Below, one piece after another: positions 9,737 through 17,932 of a DNA stretch of 39,433 bases. The stretch lies in the NCBI GenBank assembly GCA_020443325.1, contig JAGRIK010000276.1:1-39433 (forward strand). The letters run 5' to 3'. This stretch comes from Halioglobus sp. GTDB lineage: Bacteria > Pseudomonadota > Gammaproteobacteria > Pseudomonadales > Halieaceae. Under the pieces are notes generated by a model. It made no database searches and was not told where the DNA came from. It saw only the letters and a program-made list of their open reading frames with translations. Positions within the stretch are counted from its first letter, which is position 1. Every line of letters starts with the position of its first letter. A program made the position numbers and the translations under genes.

Positions 9737-9828
9737 ACGCCACCTTTCCGGCTTGCCAGCCGTTTTTGTCGTGGGCGTTGATGTTAGATCGCAGCAGATA
9801 CCCACTCATTTTTAGGATATTACGTAAA

Positions 9829-10077
9829 ATGGTAACAATTCGTCTTGCTCGTGGTGGCGCCAAGAAGCGCCCCTTTTACCACCTCACGGTGACCGATAGC
9901 CGCAAATCACGTAACGGCCGTTTTATCGAGCGCGTAGGTTTCTTCAACCCGGGCGCGCGCGGCCAGGAAGAGCGGCTGCGCATCGATACCGATCGCGTTG
10001 AGTACTGGCGCAGCCAGGGCGCACAGGTTTCCGAGCGCGTCGTCAAACTGCTGAAGGACGTCGCTGAAGCGGCTTGA
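9829..10077 (+). CDS. rpsP: 30S ribosomal protein bS16
   Basis: The 82-aa product begins [19 protein letters not shown], the universal bS16 start, and contains [14 protein letters not shown] and the closing [11 protein letters not shown]. The ATG at 9829 is chosen because it yields this conserved N-terminus and has an AGGA about 10 nt upstream; the frame is open further left from a GTG but that extension has no family support. First gene of rpsP-rimM-trmD-rplS, which couples 30S assembly factors and a tRNA methylase to ribosomal protein supply. Confidence 0.98.
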   Translation: MVTIRLARGGAKKRPFYHLTVTDSRKSRNGRFIERVGFFNPGARGQEERLRIDTDRVEYWRSQGAQVSERVVKLLKDVAEAA

Positions 10078-10107
10078 TAGCCCGGTTCGGCTCACGCGGC
10101 GGAATCG

Positions 10108-10665
10108 ATGAGTGACGCCCAGGCTGGAGAGATGCTGGTAGTCGGCAAGATAACCGGCTGCTTTGGTATCAAGGGCTGGGTGAAGATTCACCCGTATACC
10201 GAAACACCGGAAGGGTTCAAGGCCTTCGGGGCCTGGCAATTGAAACGTCGTGGTGTTTATGAAGCCGTGGAATTTGACGCGGTGAACACCCAAGGCAAGG
10301 GCCTGGTAGCGCACATCCGCAGTGTGGATGATCGCACCACGGCAGAGCAGTACCGGGGGCTCGAAGTAGTGGTCCCGGCGAATACGCTGCCACCGTTGCC
10401 GCAAGGAGAGTATTACTGGCGCGATCTGCAGGGTTTGCAGGTGTGGTGCCAGGACGAAGCAAAGAAAGGAGAAGAGAAGGTGTTGCTCGGCCGAGTGGAC
10501 TACCTGATCGAAACCGGCGCCAACGATGTGTTGGTGGTAAAAGCCTGCGAAGGCAGTATTGATAAGCGGGAGCGCCTGATCCCGTATATGCCCGGCGATA
10601 CAGTGCAGAGGGTAGATCTGGAAGAGGGATTGATGGAGGTCGACTGGTTCGTCGACGAGGAATGA
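10108..10665 (+). CDS. rimM: 16S rRNA processing/assembly factor RimM
   Basis: 185 aa, slightly longer than the E. coli protein. The N-terminal RimM barrel starts [21 protein letters not shown], and the linker and PRC-barrel begin near [13 protein letters not shown]. The C-terminus has the conserved [21 protein letters not shown] and DWFVDEE. RimM binds uS19 and helps mature the 3' head domain of the 30S subunit. It is 30 bp after rpsP and 10 bp before trmD, clearly one operon. Confidence 0.97.
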   Translation: MSDAQAGEMLVVGKITGCFGIKGWVKIHPYTETPEGFKAFGAWQLKRRGVYEAVEFDAVNTQGKGLVAHIRSVDDRTTAEQYRGLEVVVPANTLPPLPQGEYYWRDLQGLQVWCQDEAKKGEEKVLLGRVDYLIETGANDVLVVKACEGSIDKRERLIPYMPGDTVQRVDLEEGLMEVDWFVDEE

Positions 10666-10675
10666 GGCGTACAGA

Positions 10676-11443
10676 ATGCGCATAGCGCTGGTGAGCCTGT
10701 TTCCAGAAATGTTCGCTGCAGTCGGTGAACACGGCGTGACCGGAAGAGCTGTCCGGCAGGGGCAGGTGAGCTTGACCTGCTGTGATCCCAGGGATTACAC
10801 CCACGACAAGCACCGGACAGTAGACGACAGACCCTACGGCGGTGGCCCGGGGATGTTGATGAAGATTGATCCCCTGCAGCAGGCGATTGCCGCTGCGAGG
10901 GAAGTGGCGGGGCACGATGCCCGGGTTATTTACCTGTCGCCGCAAGGGCAGCCGTTCCATCATCGCAAGGCGATGGAACTGGCACAGCTCGAAGGGTTTG
11001 TACTGGTTGCCGGACGCTATGAAGGCGTCGATGAGCGCCTGATAGAGGCCGAGGTGGACGAGGAACTGTCCATCGGGGATTACGTATTGAGCGGCGGCGA
11101 GTTGGCTGCCATGGTGGTCATCGATGCGGTGACACGCCAGCTGCCCGGAGTGCTGGGGCACGAGTGTTCAGCGGGAGAAGACTCCTTCGTTGAAGGGTTG
11201 CTGGATTGTCCGCACTACACCCGGCCCGAGACATACCAGGGCATGGATGTGCCGGACGTTTTACTCAGCGGGAATCACGAAGAGATTCGCCGCTGGCGCC
11301 TGAAACAGGCACTGGGAAGAACGCTGGAGCGCCGTCCCGACTTATTAGAGGGTCGGGCCATGACGCCCGAGGAAGAGACATTGTTGGCGGAATATCTCCG
11401 CGAACGGGAATTACCAGTAACAGGAGTACCACATGAACACTAA
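10676..11443 (+). CDS. trmD: tRNA (guanine37-N1)-methyltransferase
   Basis: TrmD methylates G37 next to the anticodon, using SAM held in a trefoil knot, and prevents +1 frameshifting. The 255-aa sequence shows [20 protein letters not shown] with the catalytic Asp region, YLSPQG, the knot segment [16 protein letters not shown] and [15 protein letters not shown], and the C-terminal DNA-binding-like domain with YTRPETYQG. The ATG at 10676 overlaps no other gene. Its 3' end overlaps rplS by 11 nt. Confidence 0.98.
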   Translation: MRIALVSLFPEMFAAVGEHGVTGRAVRQGQVSLTCCDPRDYTHDKHRTVDDRPYGGGPGMLMKIDPLQQAIAAAREVAGHDARVIYLSPQGQPFHHRKAMELAQLEGFVLVAGRYEGVDERLIEAEVDEELSIGDYVLSGGELAAMVVIDAVTRQLPGVLGHECSAGEDSFVEGLLDCPHYTRPETYQGMDVPDVLLSGNHEEIRRWRLKQALGRTLERRPDLLEGRAMTPEEETLLAEYLRERELPVTGVPHEH

Positions 11444-11783
11444 CAAAATCATATCCGAGCTGAATGCGGAGCAGATGGGCAAAGAACTCCCCGAGTTCGG
11501 CCCCGGCGACACCGTGGTTGTTCAGGTGCGTGTAAAAGAAGGTACTCGCGAGCGTCTGCAGGCGTTTGAAGGTATCTGCATCGGCAAGCGTAACCGCGGC
11601 CTCAATTCCGCGTTCACCGTGCGCAAGGTGTCTCACGGCGTCGGCGTAGAGCGGACCTTCCAGACATACAGCCCCCTGGTTGAGAGCATTGAAGTCAAGC
11701 GTCGCGGCGACGTCCGCCAGGCCAAGCTCTACTACCTGAGAGAACTGAGCGGCCGCGCAGCCCGCATCAAGGAAAAGCTCTAG
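11433..11783 (+). CDS. rplS: 50S ribosomal protein bL19
   Basis: 116 aa. Family markers are [26 protein letters not shown], the central [21 protein letters not shown], and the C-terminal [29 protein letters not shown]. bL19 sits at the 30S-50S interface. The ATG lies inside the last codons of trmD (11-nt overlap), with CAGGAG just upstream. It closes the operon; a strong terminator follows within 25 bp. Confidence 0.98.
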   Translation: MNTNKIISELNAEQMGKELPEFGPGDTVVVQVRVKEGTRERLQAFEGICIGKRNRGLNSAFTVRKVSHGVGVERTFQTYSPLVESIEVKRRGDVRQAKLYYLRELSGRAARIKEKL

Positions 11784-11804
11784 GCTTTACTCCCAGACTC
11801 CCAA

Positions 11805-11828
11805 AGCGGCCCAAGTGGCCGCTTTTTT
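11805..11828 (+). terminator. Rho-independent terminator of the rpsP-rplS operon
   Basis: A perfect 7-bp GC-rich stem (11805-11811 with 11817-11823), 5-nt loop, then six T (11823-11828), starting 21 bp after the rplS stop. Confidence 0.88.
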
Positions 11829-11885
11829 GTGCCCGCTCCAACTTGTGCCGCCGCCACAGAAAGATCTCCGGGTTAAGTATGAGGT

Positions 11886-11990
11886 CTTTTTGCCGTCAGG
11901 TCCTGACGGGACTGTGCGAGGCAGGACGCCGAGCTCAAGCCCCCATGGACGGGTTCACGGCGTGTCCCGGCAGGACCTGACGGCAAAAAG
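11886..11990. repeat. 20-bp perfect inverted repeat, likely mobile or REP-like element
   Basis: The arms at 11886-11905 and 11971-11990 are perfect reverse complements over 20 bp and are separated by 65 bp. Stem pairing resumes inside after a 2-nt mismatch (GGGAC at 11908-11912 with GTCCC at 11964-11968) and again further in (ACGCCG against CGGCGT), so the whole 105-bp block can fold into one long hairpin. The outer arm has a CTTTTT/AAAAAG end. It lies between the rplS terminator and xerD, in the 285-bp gap that otherwise holds no gene. An ORF crosses it but has no coding signs. It could be a dispersed palindromic element; a bidirectional terminator is less likely. Confidence 0.7.
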
Positions 11991-12068
11991 GCCGGTGCTC
12001 GATTCAAGCAAGGACCATTCCTGCCCAAGGCAATCATCTCCAAAAGCAATCCATGATAGTGTTACCCC

Positions 12069-12974
12069 ATGACCGTGACCCAAGCGACAAACGCCGACCT
12101 GGAACGCTATATCGACGCCCTCTGGATAGAAAAGGGCCTAAGCGATAACACGCTGGCAGCCTATCGCCGCGACCTCACGCAGTTCAACGACTGGCTGCAG
12201 CAGTCCGAGGGCAGTTCCATCATCCAGGCGACGCGCTCCAGCCTCCAGGGATACCTAGGTGCCAGATTGAGGCAGGGCAAGTCGCCCCGTTCCACAGCCC
12301 GTTTCCTGTCCTGCGCACGAGGTTTCTTCCACTACCTGTTGCGCGAGGGCAAACTGGAGATTGACCCGACACTGGAGGTGGAGAGCCCCCGGCTGGGCCG
12401 CCCGCTGCCCAAGGCGCTGTCAGAGACAGAGGTTGATCGGCTGCTGCGGGCGCCCGATCCAGACATAGCACTGGAGATGCGCGACCGGACCATGCTGGAG
12501 TTGCTGTACGCCTGCGGGCTGCGGGTCACAGAGCTCACCAGCATGCAGCTGGCCCAGCTCAGCATGAACCAGGGCGTCGTGCGGGTGTTCGGCAAGGGCA
12601 GCAAAGAGCGCCTCGTGCCGGTGGGCGAGGAGGCGCTGGGTTGGTTGCATCGCTACCTGCGTGGTGCGCGGCCCGAGTTGCTCAAGGGAATTCCCTCCGA
12701 TGTGCTGTTTCCCAGCCGCCGTGGGACGCAAATGACTCGCCAGACGTTCTGGTATCGTATTAAAATCTACGCCCAGCGCGCGGAGATTAAAAAGCACTTG
12801 TCACCCCATACGCTGCGCCATGCATTTGCCACGCATTTGCTGAACCACGGTGCCGACTTGCGAGTGGTGCAAATGTTGCTGGGACACAGCGATCTGTCGA
12901 CCACACAGATCTACACGCATGTCGCACAGCAGCGCATGCAGGAACTGCACGAGAAGCATCATCCACGCGGGTGA
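12069..12974 (+). CDS. xerD: tyrosine recombinase XerD
   Basis: With XerC this enzyme resolves chromosome dimers at dif under FtsK control. The 301-aa protein has the N-terminal SAM-like core-binding domain (residues 10-95) and the catalytic domain with all active residues visible: R152 in CGLRVTEL, K176 in GKGSKERLVP, H247 and R250 in SPHTLRHAFATH, H273 in LGHSDLS, and nucleophile Y282 in TTQIYTHV. Length and the dsbC neighbour identify XerD rather than XerC. The ATG starts at 12069, eight bases after a short AT-rich stretch; the Shine-Dalgarno is poor. Confidence 0.97.
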   Translation: MTVTQATNADLERYIDALWIEKGLSDNTLAAYRRDLTQFNDWLQQSEGSSIIQATRSSLQGYLGARLRQGKSPRSTARFLSCARGFFHYLLREGKLEIDPTLEVESPRLGRPLPKALSETEVDRLLRAPDPDIALEMRDRTMLELLYACGLRVTELTSMQLAQLSMNQGVVRVFGKGSKERLVPVGEEALGWLHRYLRGARPELLKGIPSDVLFPSRRGTQMTRQTFWYRIKIYAQRAEIKKHLSPHTLRHAFATHLLNHGADLRVVQMLLGHSDLSTTQIYTHVAQQRMQELHEKHHPRG

Positions 12975-13058
12975 GGAACTAACGGGTCGAACTGCGCTCC
13001 AAGGGGCAGCGGTTTGGCAAAGACAGTGGGTCTGGCCCACGATGACAGAGGACAGAAA

Positions 13059-13808
13059 ATGATTTACCGAGGCTTGAAGTCTGTATTGGTAGTAATTTGC
13101 GCGCTGGCGGCCCAGATCGCGGTGGGCGGTGAGCCACTCGCTCCGGCCCAGTTGGAAAAATTGCGCGCCGCGATGGAAGCGCCCGGTACAGGGTTGAAAG
13201 TCCTCAGTGCGCAGACCAGCGAAATCCCCGGGCTGTATGAAGTGGAACTCGATGAGGGCCCGCTCGTCTACGCGACATTGAAAGGCGATTACTTCATTGT
13301 TGGCGATCTCTACTCCGTCACGAAGGACGGGTACGTCAATCTGGCAGACCAGCGCCGCGACAAGCAGCGGGTTGCGGAACTGGCGAAGATCAAAAAGGAA
13401 GACATGATTATCTTTTCGCCCGAGGGTGAAACACGCGCCTACGTCTCCGTCTTTTTTGACGATACCTGTTACTACTGCCAGAAGCTGCACCACGAAGTGC
13501 CTGAGCTGAACAAGAACGGTGTTGAAGTCCGCTATCTCGCGTATCCCCGTGCGGGCGTCGGGTCCGATGCGTTCAAGCAGCTGGCCAGTGCCTGGTGTGC
13601 CGAGAATCCGCAGGAGACACTGAACAAGCTGGTCGCCAAGACGGCGGTGCCCGAGAATATCTGCGAGGGCAACCCGATCGCCGCGCAGTATAAGCTGGGA
13701 CAGGACCTGGGTGTGCGCGGCACGCCCGCCATCATCACGCAGACGGGCCAGATGATCCCCGGCTACCGAACTGCGGCTGAACTGATGGGTGATCTGGGGC
13801 TGAACTGA
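13059..13808 (+). CDS. dsbC: periplasmic thiol:disulfide isomerase DsbC
   Basis: 249 aa from ATG 13059, chosen because it gives a normal signal peptide (basic MIYRGLK, hydrophobic core to about residue 22, AVGG cleavage region) and has GAGGAC 4 nt upstream. After it come the dimerisation domain (residues 25-85) and the thioredoxin-fold domain with active site CYYC (VFFDDTCYYCQKLH) and the cis-proline loop GTPAII. DsbC rearranges wrong disulfides in the periplasm and is kept reduced by DsbD. The CYYC inner dipeptide differs from CGYC of E. coli. Follows xerD, as in many gammaproteobacteria. Confidence 0.93.
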   Translation: MIYRGLKSVLVVICALAAQIAVGGEPLAPAQLEKLRAAMEAPGTGLKVLSAQTSEIPGLYEVELDEGPLVYATLKGDYFIVGDLYSVTKDGYVNLADQRRDKQRVAELAKIKKEDMIIFSPEGETRAYVSVFFDDTCYYCQKLHHEVPELNKNGVEVRYLAYPRAGVGSDAFKQLASAWCAENPQETLNKLVAKTAVPENICEGNPIAAQYKLGQDLGVRGTPAIITQTGQMIPGYRTAAELMGDLGLN

Positions 13809-13856
13809 GATTGGCCCGGGAATACCGCCAATAATGCCTATGCGCCCCGCGCCGCG

Positions 13857-13885
13857 TTGACAGCCCGGGGCTGACTCAGTACTGT
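13857..13885 (+). promoter_or_regulatory. putative sigma70 promoter for alaC-hom-thrC-recJ
   Basis: TTGACA (13857-13862) and TACTGT (13880-13885) with a 17-bp spacer, 59 bp upstream of the alaC start. The -35 box is perfect consensus; it lies in the 136-bp gap after dsbC. Confidence 0.5.
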
Positions 13886-13944
13886 TTGCACCCTTTTTTG
13901 CATCGCGGCGCGAGCGCCTGCGAGCCCTGTAGAGTTGGATTATC

Positions 13945-15135
13945 GTGGACGATCAATTTCGACGTATCGAGCGCCTGCCGCCCTACGTTTTCAATATTAT
14001 TGGTGACCTGAAGAAGAAGGCACGAGCGGCGGGCGAGGACATCATCGACTTCGGTATGGGCAATCCGGACCAGCCCACGCCCAACCATATTGTCGACAAA
14101 TTGATAGAGACCACCCGTCGCGGTGATACGCACGGCTACTCACAGTCGATAGGCATCCCGCGCCTGCGCAAGGCGATCTGCGACTGGTATAAACGGCGCT
14201 TTGACGTAACCCTGGATCCGGCCTCCGAGGCGATAGTGACACTCGGCTCCAAGGAGGGCCTCGCGCATCTCGCACTGGCCACAACCGGTCCGGGCGACGC
14301 GATACTGGTACCCAACCCCTCATACCCGATTCACCCCTATGGCTTCGTGATCTCCGGTGCGGATATCCGCCACGTGCCCATGGGCGACAATGAGGAGGCG
14401 TTCTTCGCCGAGTTGGAGAAAGGGATACAAACCAGCTGGCCGCGCCCCAAGATGCTGGTGCTGAACTTTCCGTCCAACCCGACCGCGCACTGTGTGGAGC
14501 TGGAATTCTACGAACGTGTTATCGCCATCGCGCGCGAGCACTCCATCTGGGTTATCCAGGATCTGGCCTATGCCGACCTGTGCTACGACGGCTACGTGGC
14601 ACCCTCGATTCTCCAGGTCGAGGGCGCGCGCGATGTTGCGGTAGAATTTTTCAGCATGTCCAAGAGCTACAATATGCCCGGTTGGCGGGTCGGTTTCTGT
14701 GTCGGTAACAAGGTACTGGTTGCGGCGCTGGCACGTATGAAGTCCTACCTGGATTACGGCATGTTCACACCGATCCAGGTCGCCGCGATTGCGGCGCTGG
14801 AAGGCGACCAGACCTGCGTGTCCGAAATCAGGGATATGTACCAGAAGCGGCGCGATGTATTGTGCAGCGGGCTCAACGCCGTCGGCTGGCCGGTGACGCC
14901 ACCGAAGGCCACGATGTTTGTCTGGGCCAGGATACCGGAGTTTTACCGGGAGATGGGATCGGTGGAGTTCGGTAAAAAGCTGTTAACGGAAGCACAGGTG
15001 GCAGTGTCGCCCGGGATTGGTTTTGGCGAGTTCGGTGAGGGCTATGTGCGTTTCGGCCTGATCGAGAACGAACACCGCACCCGTCAGGCGATTCGCAATA
15101 TTAAGCGTATGATCAAGAACGACGGTTTCGCCTGA
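13945..15135 (+). CDS. alaC: alanine aminotransferase AlaC (class I/II PLP enzyme)
   Basis: 396 aa with a GTG start. The N-terminus ([40 protein letters not shown]) matches the AlaC/YfdZ group, which transaminates pyruvate and glutamate to make alanine. The aspartate aminotransferase fold type I signs are present: [31 protein letters not shown] and the PLP-lysine loop [17 protein letters not shown]. Conserved Arg for the substrate carboxylate is in [17 protein letters not shown]. The gene leads a run with hom and thrC, so aspartate-family and alanine synthesis are linked here. A glutamate-pyruvate role is inferred from group membership. Confidence 0.9.
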   Translation: MDDQFRRIERLPPYVFNIIGDLKKKARAAGEDIIDFGMGNPDQPTPNHIVDKLIETTRRGDTHGYSQSIGIPRLRKAICDWYKRRFDVTLDPASEAIVTLGSKEGLAHLALATTGPGDAILVPNPSYPIHPYGFVISGADIRHVPMGDNEEAFFAELEKGIQTSWPRPKMLVLNFPSNPTAHCVELEFYERVIAIAREHSIWVIQDLAYADLCYDGYVAPSILQVEGARDVAVEFFSMSKSYNMPGWRVGFCVGNKVLVAALARMKSYLDYGMFTPIQVAAIAALEGDQTCVSEIRDMYQKRRDVLCSGLNAVGWPVTPPKATMFVWARIPEFYREMGSVEFGKKLLTEAQVAVSPGIGFGEFGEGYVRFGLIENEHRTRQAIRNIKRMIKNDGFA

Positions 15136-15177
15136 CCAGTGGCGGCGTAACCATTACTCAACTGAGCAGGCACAAGT

Positions 15178-16485
15178 TTGAAACCAGTAAAAATAGGTAT
15201 TTGCGGATTGGGCACGGTGGGAAGCGGTACGCTCACCGTATTGCACGATAACGCCGAGTTGATTGCCGCGCGGGCACACGCGAGCCTGCAGGTTGTGCAT
15301 GTGGGTGCGCGCCGCGACAACCCCGCCTGCGATGTATCGGGTATCCGGGTCAGCCGCGATATTTTCGAGGTTGCGCGCGATCCGGACGTGGAGATCCTGG
15401 TGGAGCTTATTGGCGGTACAACGGTTGCGCGTGAACTCGTTGAAATGGCCATACTCGCGGGCAAACACGTCGTCACGGCCAACAAGGCGTTGATCGCCGA
15501 GTTCGGTAACGAGATTTTCGCGCTGGCGGATGAACACGGTGTGGAAGTGCGCTACGAGGCGGCCATCGCCGGCGGTATACCCATCGTCAAGGCCCTGCGC
15601 GAGGGCCTGGCGGGTAACCGCATTGAGTGGCTGGCGGGTATTATCAACGGCACGGGCAATTTTATCCTCACCGAGATGCGGGACAAGGGGCGGGAGTTCG
15701 CCGACGTGCTGGCCGAGGCCCAGGCGTTGGGCTACGCCGAAGCCGACCCGACGTTTGATGTCGAGGGTATCGACGCCGCGCACAAGCTGGTGATTCTGGC
15801 GTCGCTGGCGTTTGGCATGCCGCTGAAGTTTGACGACGTGTACACCGAGGGGATTACCGAGCTGACGACCCAGGATGTCGGTTACGCGCTGGAACTGGGC
15901 TATATCATCAAGCACCTGGGTATCGCCAAGCAAAACGGCAACGGCGTGGAGTTGCGTGTGCATCCGACACTGATACCGGATGACCTGCTGCTGGCCGATG
16001 TCGACGGCGTCAAGAACGCGATCCTGGTGGAGGGCAACGCTGTGGGCCCCACACTGTATTACGGTGCCGGTGCCGGCGCGCTGCCCACCGCATCGGCGGT
16101 GGTGGCAGACCTGGTCGACCTGGCACGCGATTTTGGCGTCGGGCAGAGTGGCCGGGTGCCTGCGCTGGCCGTTGCCCGCTCCAGTTTGCGCGACCTGCCC
16201 ATCATTCCGATGGCGCAGGTGGAGACACCCTGGTATCTGCGCATGGAGGTGGAAGACAAGCCCGGCGTACTCTCCAGGGTGGCCAGTATATTCAGTGAGC
16301 AGGGAATCAGTATCGAGGCGTTGATCCAGAAAGCGCCAGCGCAGGGCCAGACACGGGTCTCGCTCATCGTGCTGACGAACAAGGCAGCGCAGGGCAGTGT
16401 CGACACGGCAGTGCAGCTTATCGAGGCGCTGGACACGATCAATGGCAAGGTGACGCGCATTCGCGTGGAACCGCTGGAAGGTTAG
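15178..16485 (+). CDS. hom: homoserine dehydrogenase
   Basis: 435 aa. It reduces aspartate semialdehyde to homoserine, the branch to threonine and methionine. The NAD(P)-binding start is VKIGICGLGTVGSGTLTVL. The catalytic domain shows TANKALIAE, AAIAGGIPIVKALREGLAGN, GIINGTGNFILTEM and GYAEADPTFDVEGIDAAHKLVILA. A C-terminal ACT domain (about residues 350-430) would give feedback control by threonine. Monofunctional, with no aspartokinase fusion, as in Pseudomonas. The start is TTG at 15178, giving the conserved N-terminus; AGGCAC lies 5-10 nt upstream. 33 bp separates it from thrC. Confidence 0.97.
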   Translation: MKPVKIGICGLGTVGSGTLTVLHDNAELIAARAHASLQVVHVGARRDNPACDVSGIRVSRDIFEVARDPDVEILVELIGGTTVARELVEMAILAGKHVVTANKALIAEFGNEIFALADEHGVEVRYEAAIAGGIPIVKALREGLAGNRIEWLAGIINGTGNFILTEMRDKGREFADVLAEAQALGYAEADPTFDVEGIDAAHKLVILASLAFGMPLKFDDVYTEGITELTTQDVGYALELGYIIKHLGIAKQNGNGVELRVHPTLIPDDLLLADVDGVKNAILVEGNAVGPTLYYGAGAGALPTASAVVADLVDLARDFGVGQSGRVPALAVARSSLRDLPIIPMAQVETPWYLRMEVEDKPGVLSRVASIFSEQGISIEALIQKAPAQGQTRVSLIVLTNKAAQGSVDTAVQLIEALDTINGKVTRIRVEPLEG

Positions 16486-16518
16486 CCGCGCCGGGCGTTA
16501 GACGGGAGTGAGTGACAA

Positions 16519-17916
16519 GTGAAATATATTAGTACCCGGGGCCGGGCACCGGCCCTCAATTTTGAGCAGGTGCTGCTGACGGGGCTGGCATCGGATGGTG
16601 GCCTATACGTGCCGGAATCCCTGCCGAAATTCAGCCCCGAGGACATCGCGGGCATGGCGGCGCTGGATTATCCGCAACTCGCGCAGAAGATCATCGCACC
16701 CTTTGTGGACGATTGTATCCCGGCAGATGACCTGCGCGGGATCATCGAGGACACCTACGCCGAGTTTCGCCACAACGCGGTTGCGCCCATGGTCCAGATC
16801 GGTGCCAACCAGTGGGTGCTCGAACTGTTTCACGGGCCGACCCTGGCGTTCAAGGATTTCGCGTTGCAATTGCTGGGTCGCCTGCTCGACTACGTGCTGG
16901 AGCGCAAACACCAGAAGGTCGTGATACTGGGGGCGACCTCGGGTGATACCGGCTCGGCCGCGATAGAAGGCTGCAAGCACTGCAAGAATATCGACATCTT
17001 CATACTGCACCCGCACAACCGCGTCTCGGATGTGCAGCGCCGCCAGATGACCACCGTGCACGGCGACAACATCCACAACCTCGCCGTCGAGGGGAATTTC
17101 GATGATTGCCAGGCCATGGTGAAAGCCAGCTTCGGCAACCAGGGGTTCCTGGCCGATGAGCGCTCGCTGGTCGCCGTGAACTCGATCAACTGGGCGCGGA
17201 TCATGGCGCAGATCGTCTATTACTTTTACGCTGCTGTCGCGCTGGGCGCACCGGCGCGCGCAGTGGCATTCTCGGTGCCCACCGGCAATTTCGGTGACAT
17301 CTTTGCCGGCTACCTGGCGCGCCAGATGGGCTTGCCCATCGAGCGCCTGATTATCGCCACCAATCGCAACGATGTGCTGCACAGGGCCCTCACGAACGCG
17401 AGTTACGGTCGCCAGCCGCTGGAGCACTCCCTGTCGCCGAGCATGGATATTACGGTGTCCAGCAACTTTGAGCGGCTGCTGTTCGACCTGTACGATCGCG
17501 ACGGCGCGCGCATCGCGCAGTTGATGAAGGAGTTTGACGACGGCGCAATCCAGTTCTCGGATACCGCGATGCAGCGCGCGCGCGCCCTGTTCAGCAGTCA
17601 CTGCGTGTCCGATGAGCAGACCTGTGAGCAGATCGCCAGCACCTGGCGTGAATGTGAATACCTGCTGGACCCGCACAGCGCGGTCGGTGTGCGGGCCGCG
17701 TTGCGCAGCGATATCGGGCCGGCCACGCCGGTCATCACCCTGGCCACGGCGCACCCCGCCAAATTCCCGGATGCGATAAAGCAATCCGGCCTGAGCCAGG
17801 TGGTCGCGCTGCCGCTGCACCTGCAGGACCTGTTTGAACGCGACGAGCGCATGGACGTGGTGCCCAATGACCTGGCCGCAGTACAGGCCTTTATCAGCGC
17901 TAACATCAAGGCCTGA
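16519..17916 (+). CDS. thrC: threonine synthase
   Basis: 465 aa with GTG start. PLP-dependent conversion of O-phosphohomoserine to threonine. The N-terminus YISTRGRAPALNFEQVLLTGLASDGGLYVPE is the family signature. The PLP lysine lies in HGPTLAFKDFALQLLG and the phosphate cup is in GATSGDTGSAA, with SVPTGNFGDIFAGY further on. GGGAGTG sits upstream of the GTG. It is the long (bacterial group 1/2) form. Next comes recJ after 16 bp, with no terminator between. Confidence 0.97.
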   Translation: MKYISTRGRAPALNFEQVLLTGLASDGGLYVPESLPKFSPEDIAGMAALDYPQLAQKIIAPFVDDCIPADDLRGIIEDTYAEFRHNAVAPMVQIGANQWVLELFHGPTLAFKDFALQLLGRLLDYVLERKHQKVVILGATSGDTGSAAIEGCKHCKNIDIFILHPHNRVSDVQRRQMTTVHGDNIHNLAVEGNFDDCQAMVKASFGNQGFLADERSLVAVNSINWARIMAQIVYYFYAAVALGAPARAVAFSVPTGNFGDIFAGYLARQMGLPIERLIIATNRNDVLHRALTNASYGRQPLEHSLSPSMDITVSSNFERLLFDLYDRDGARIAQLMKEFDDGAIQFSDTAMQRARALFSSHCVSDEQTCEQIASTWRECEYLLDPHSAVGVRAALRSDIGPATPVITLATAHPAKFPDAIKQSGLSQVVALPLHLQDLFERDERMDVVPNDLAAVQAFISANIKA

Positions 17917-17932
17917 CCTGGCCGACCACACC

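Noticed and set aside
11815-12072. 85-codon ORF between rplS and xerD
   Set aside because: It begins in the terminator and runs through the 105-bp inverted repeat; no Shine-Dalgarno and no protein-like pattern.
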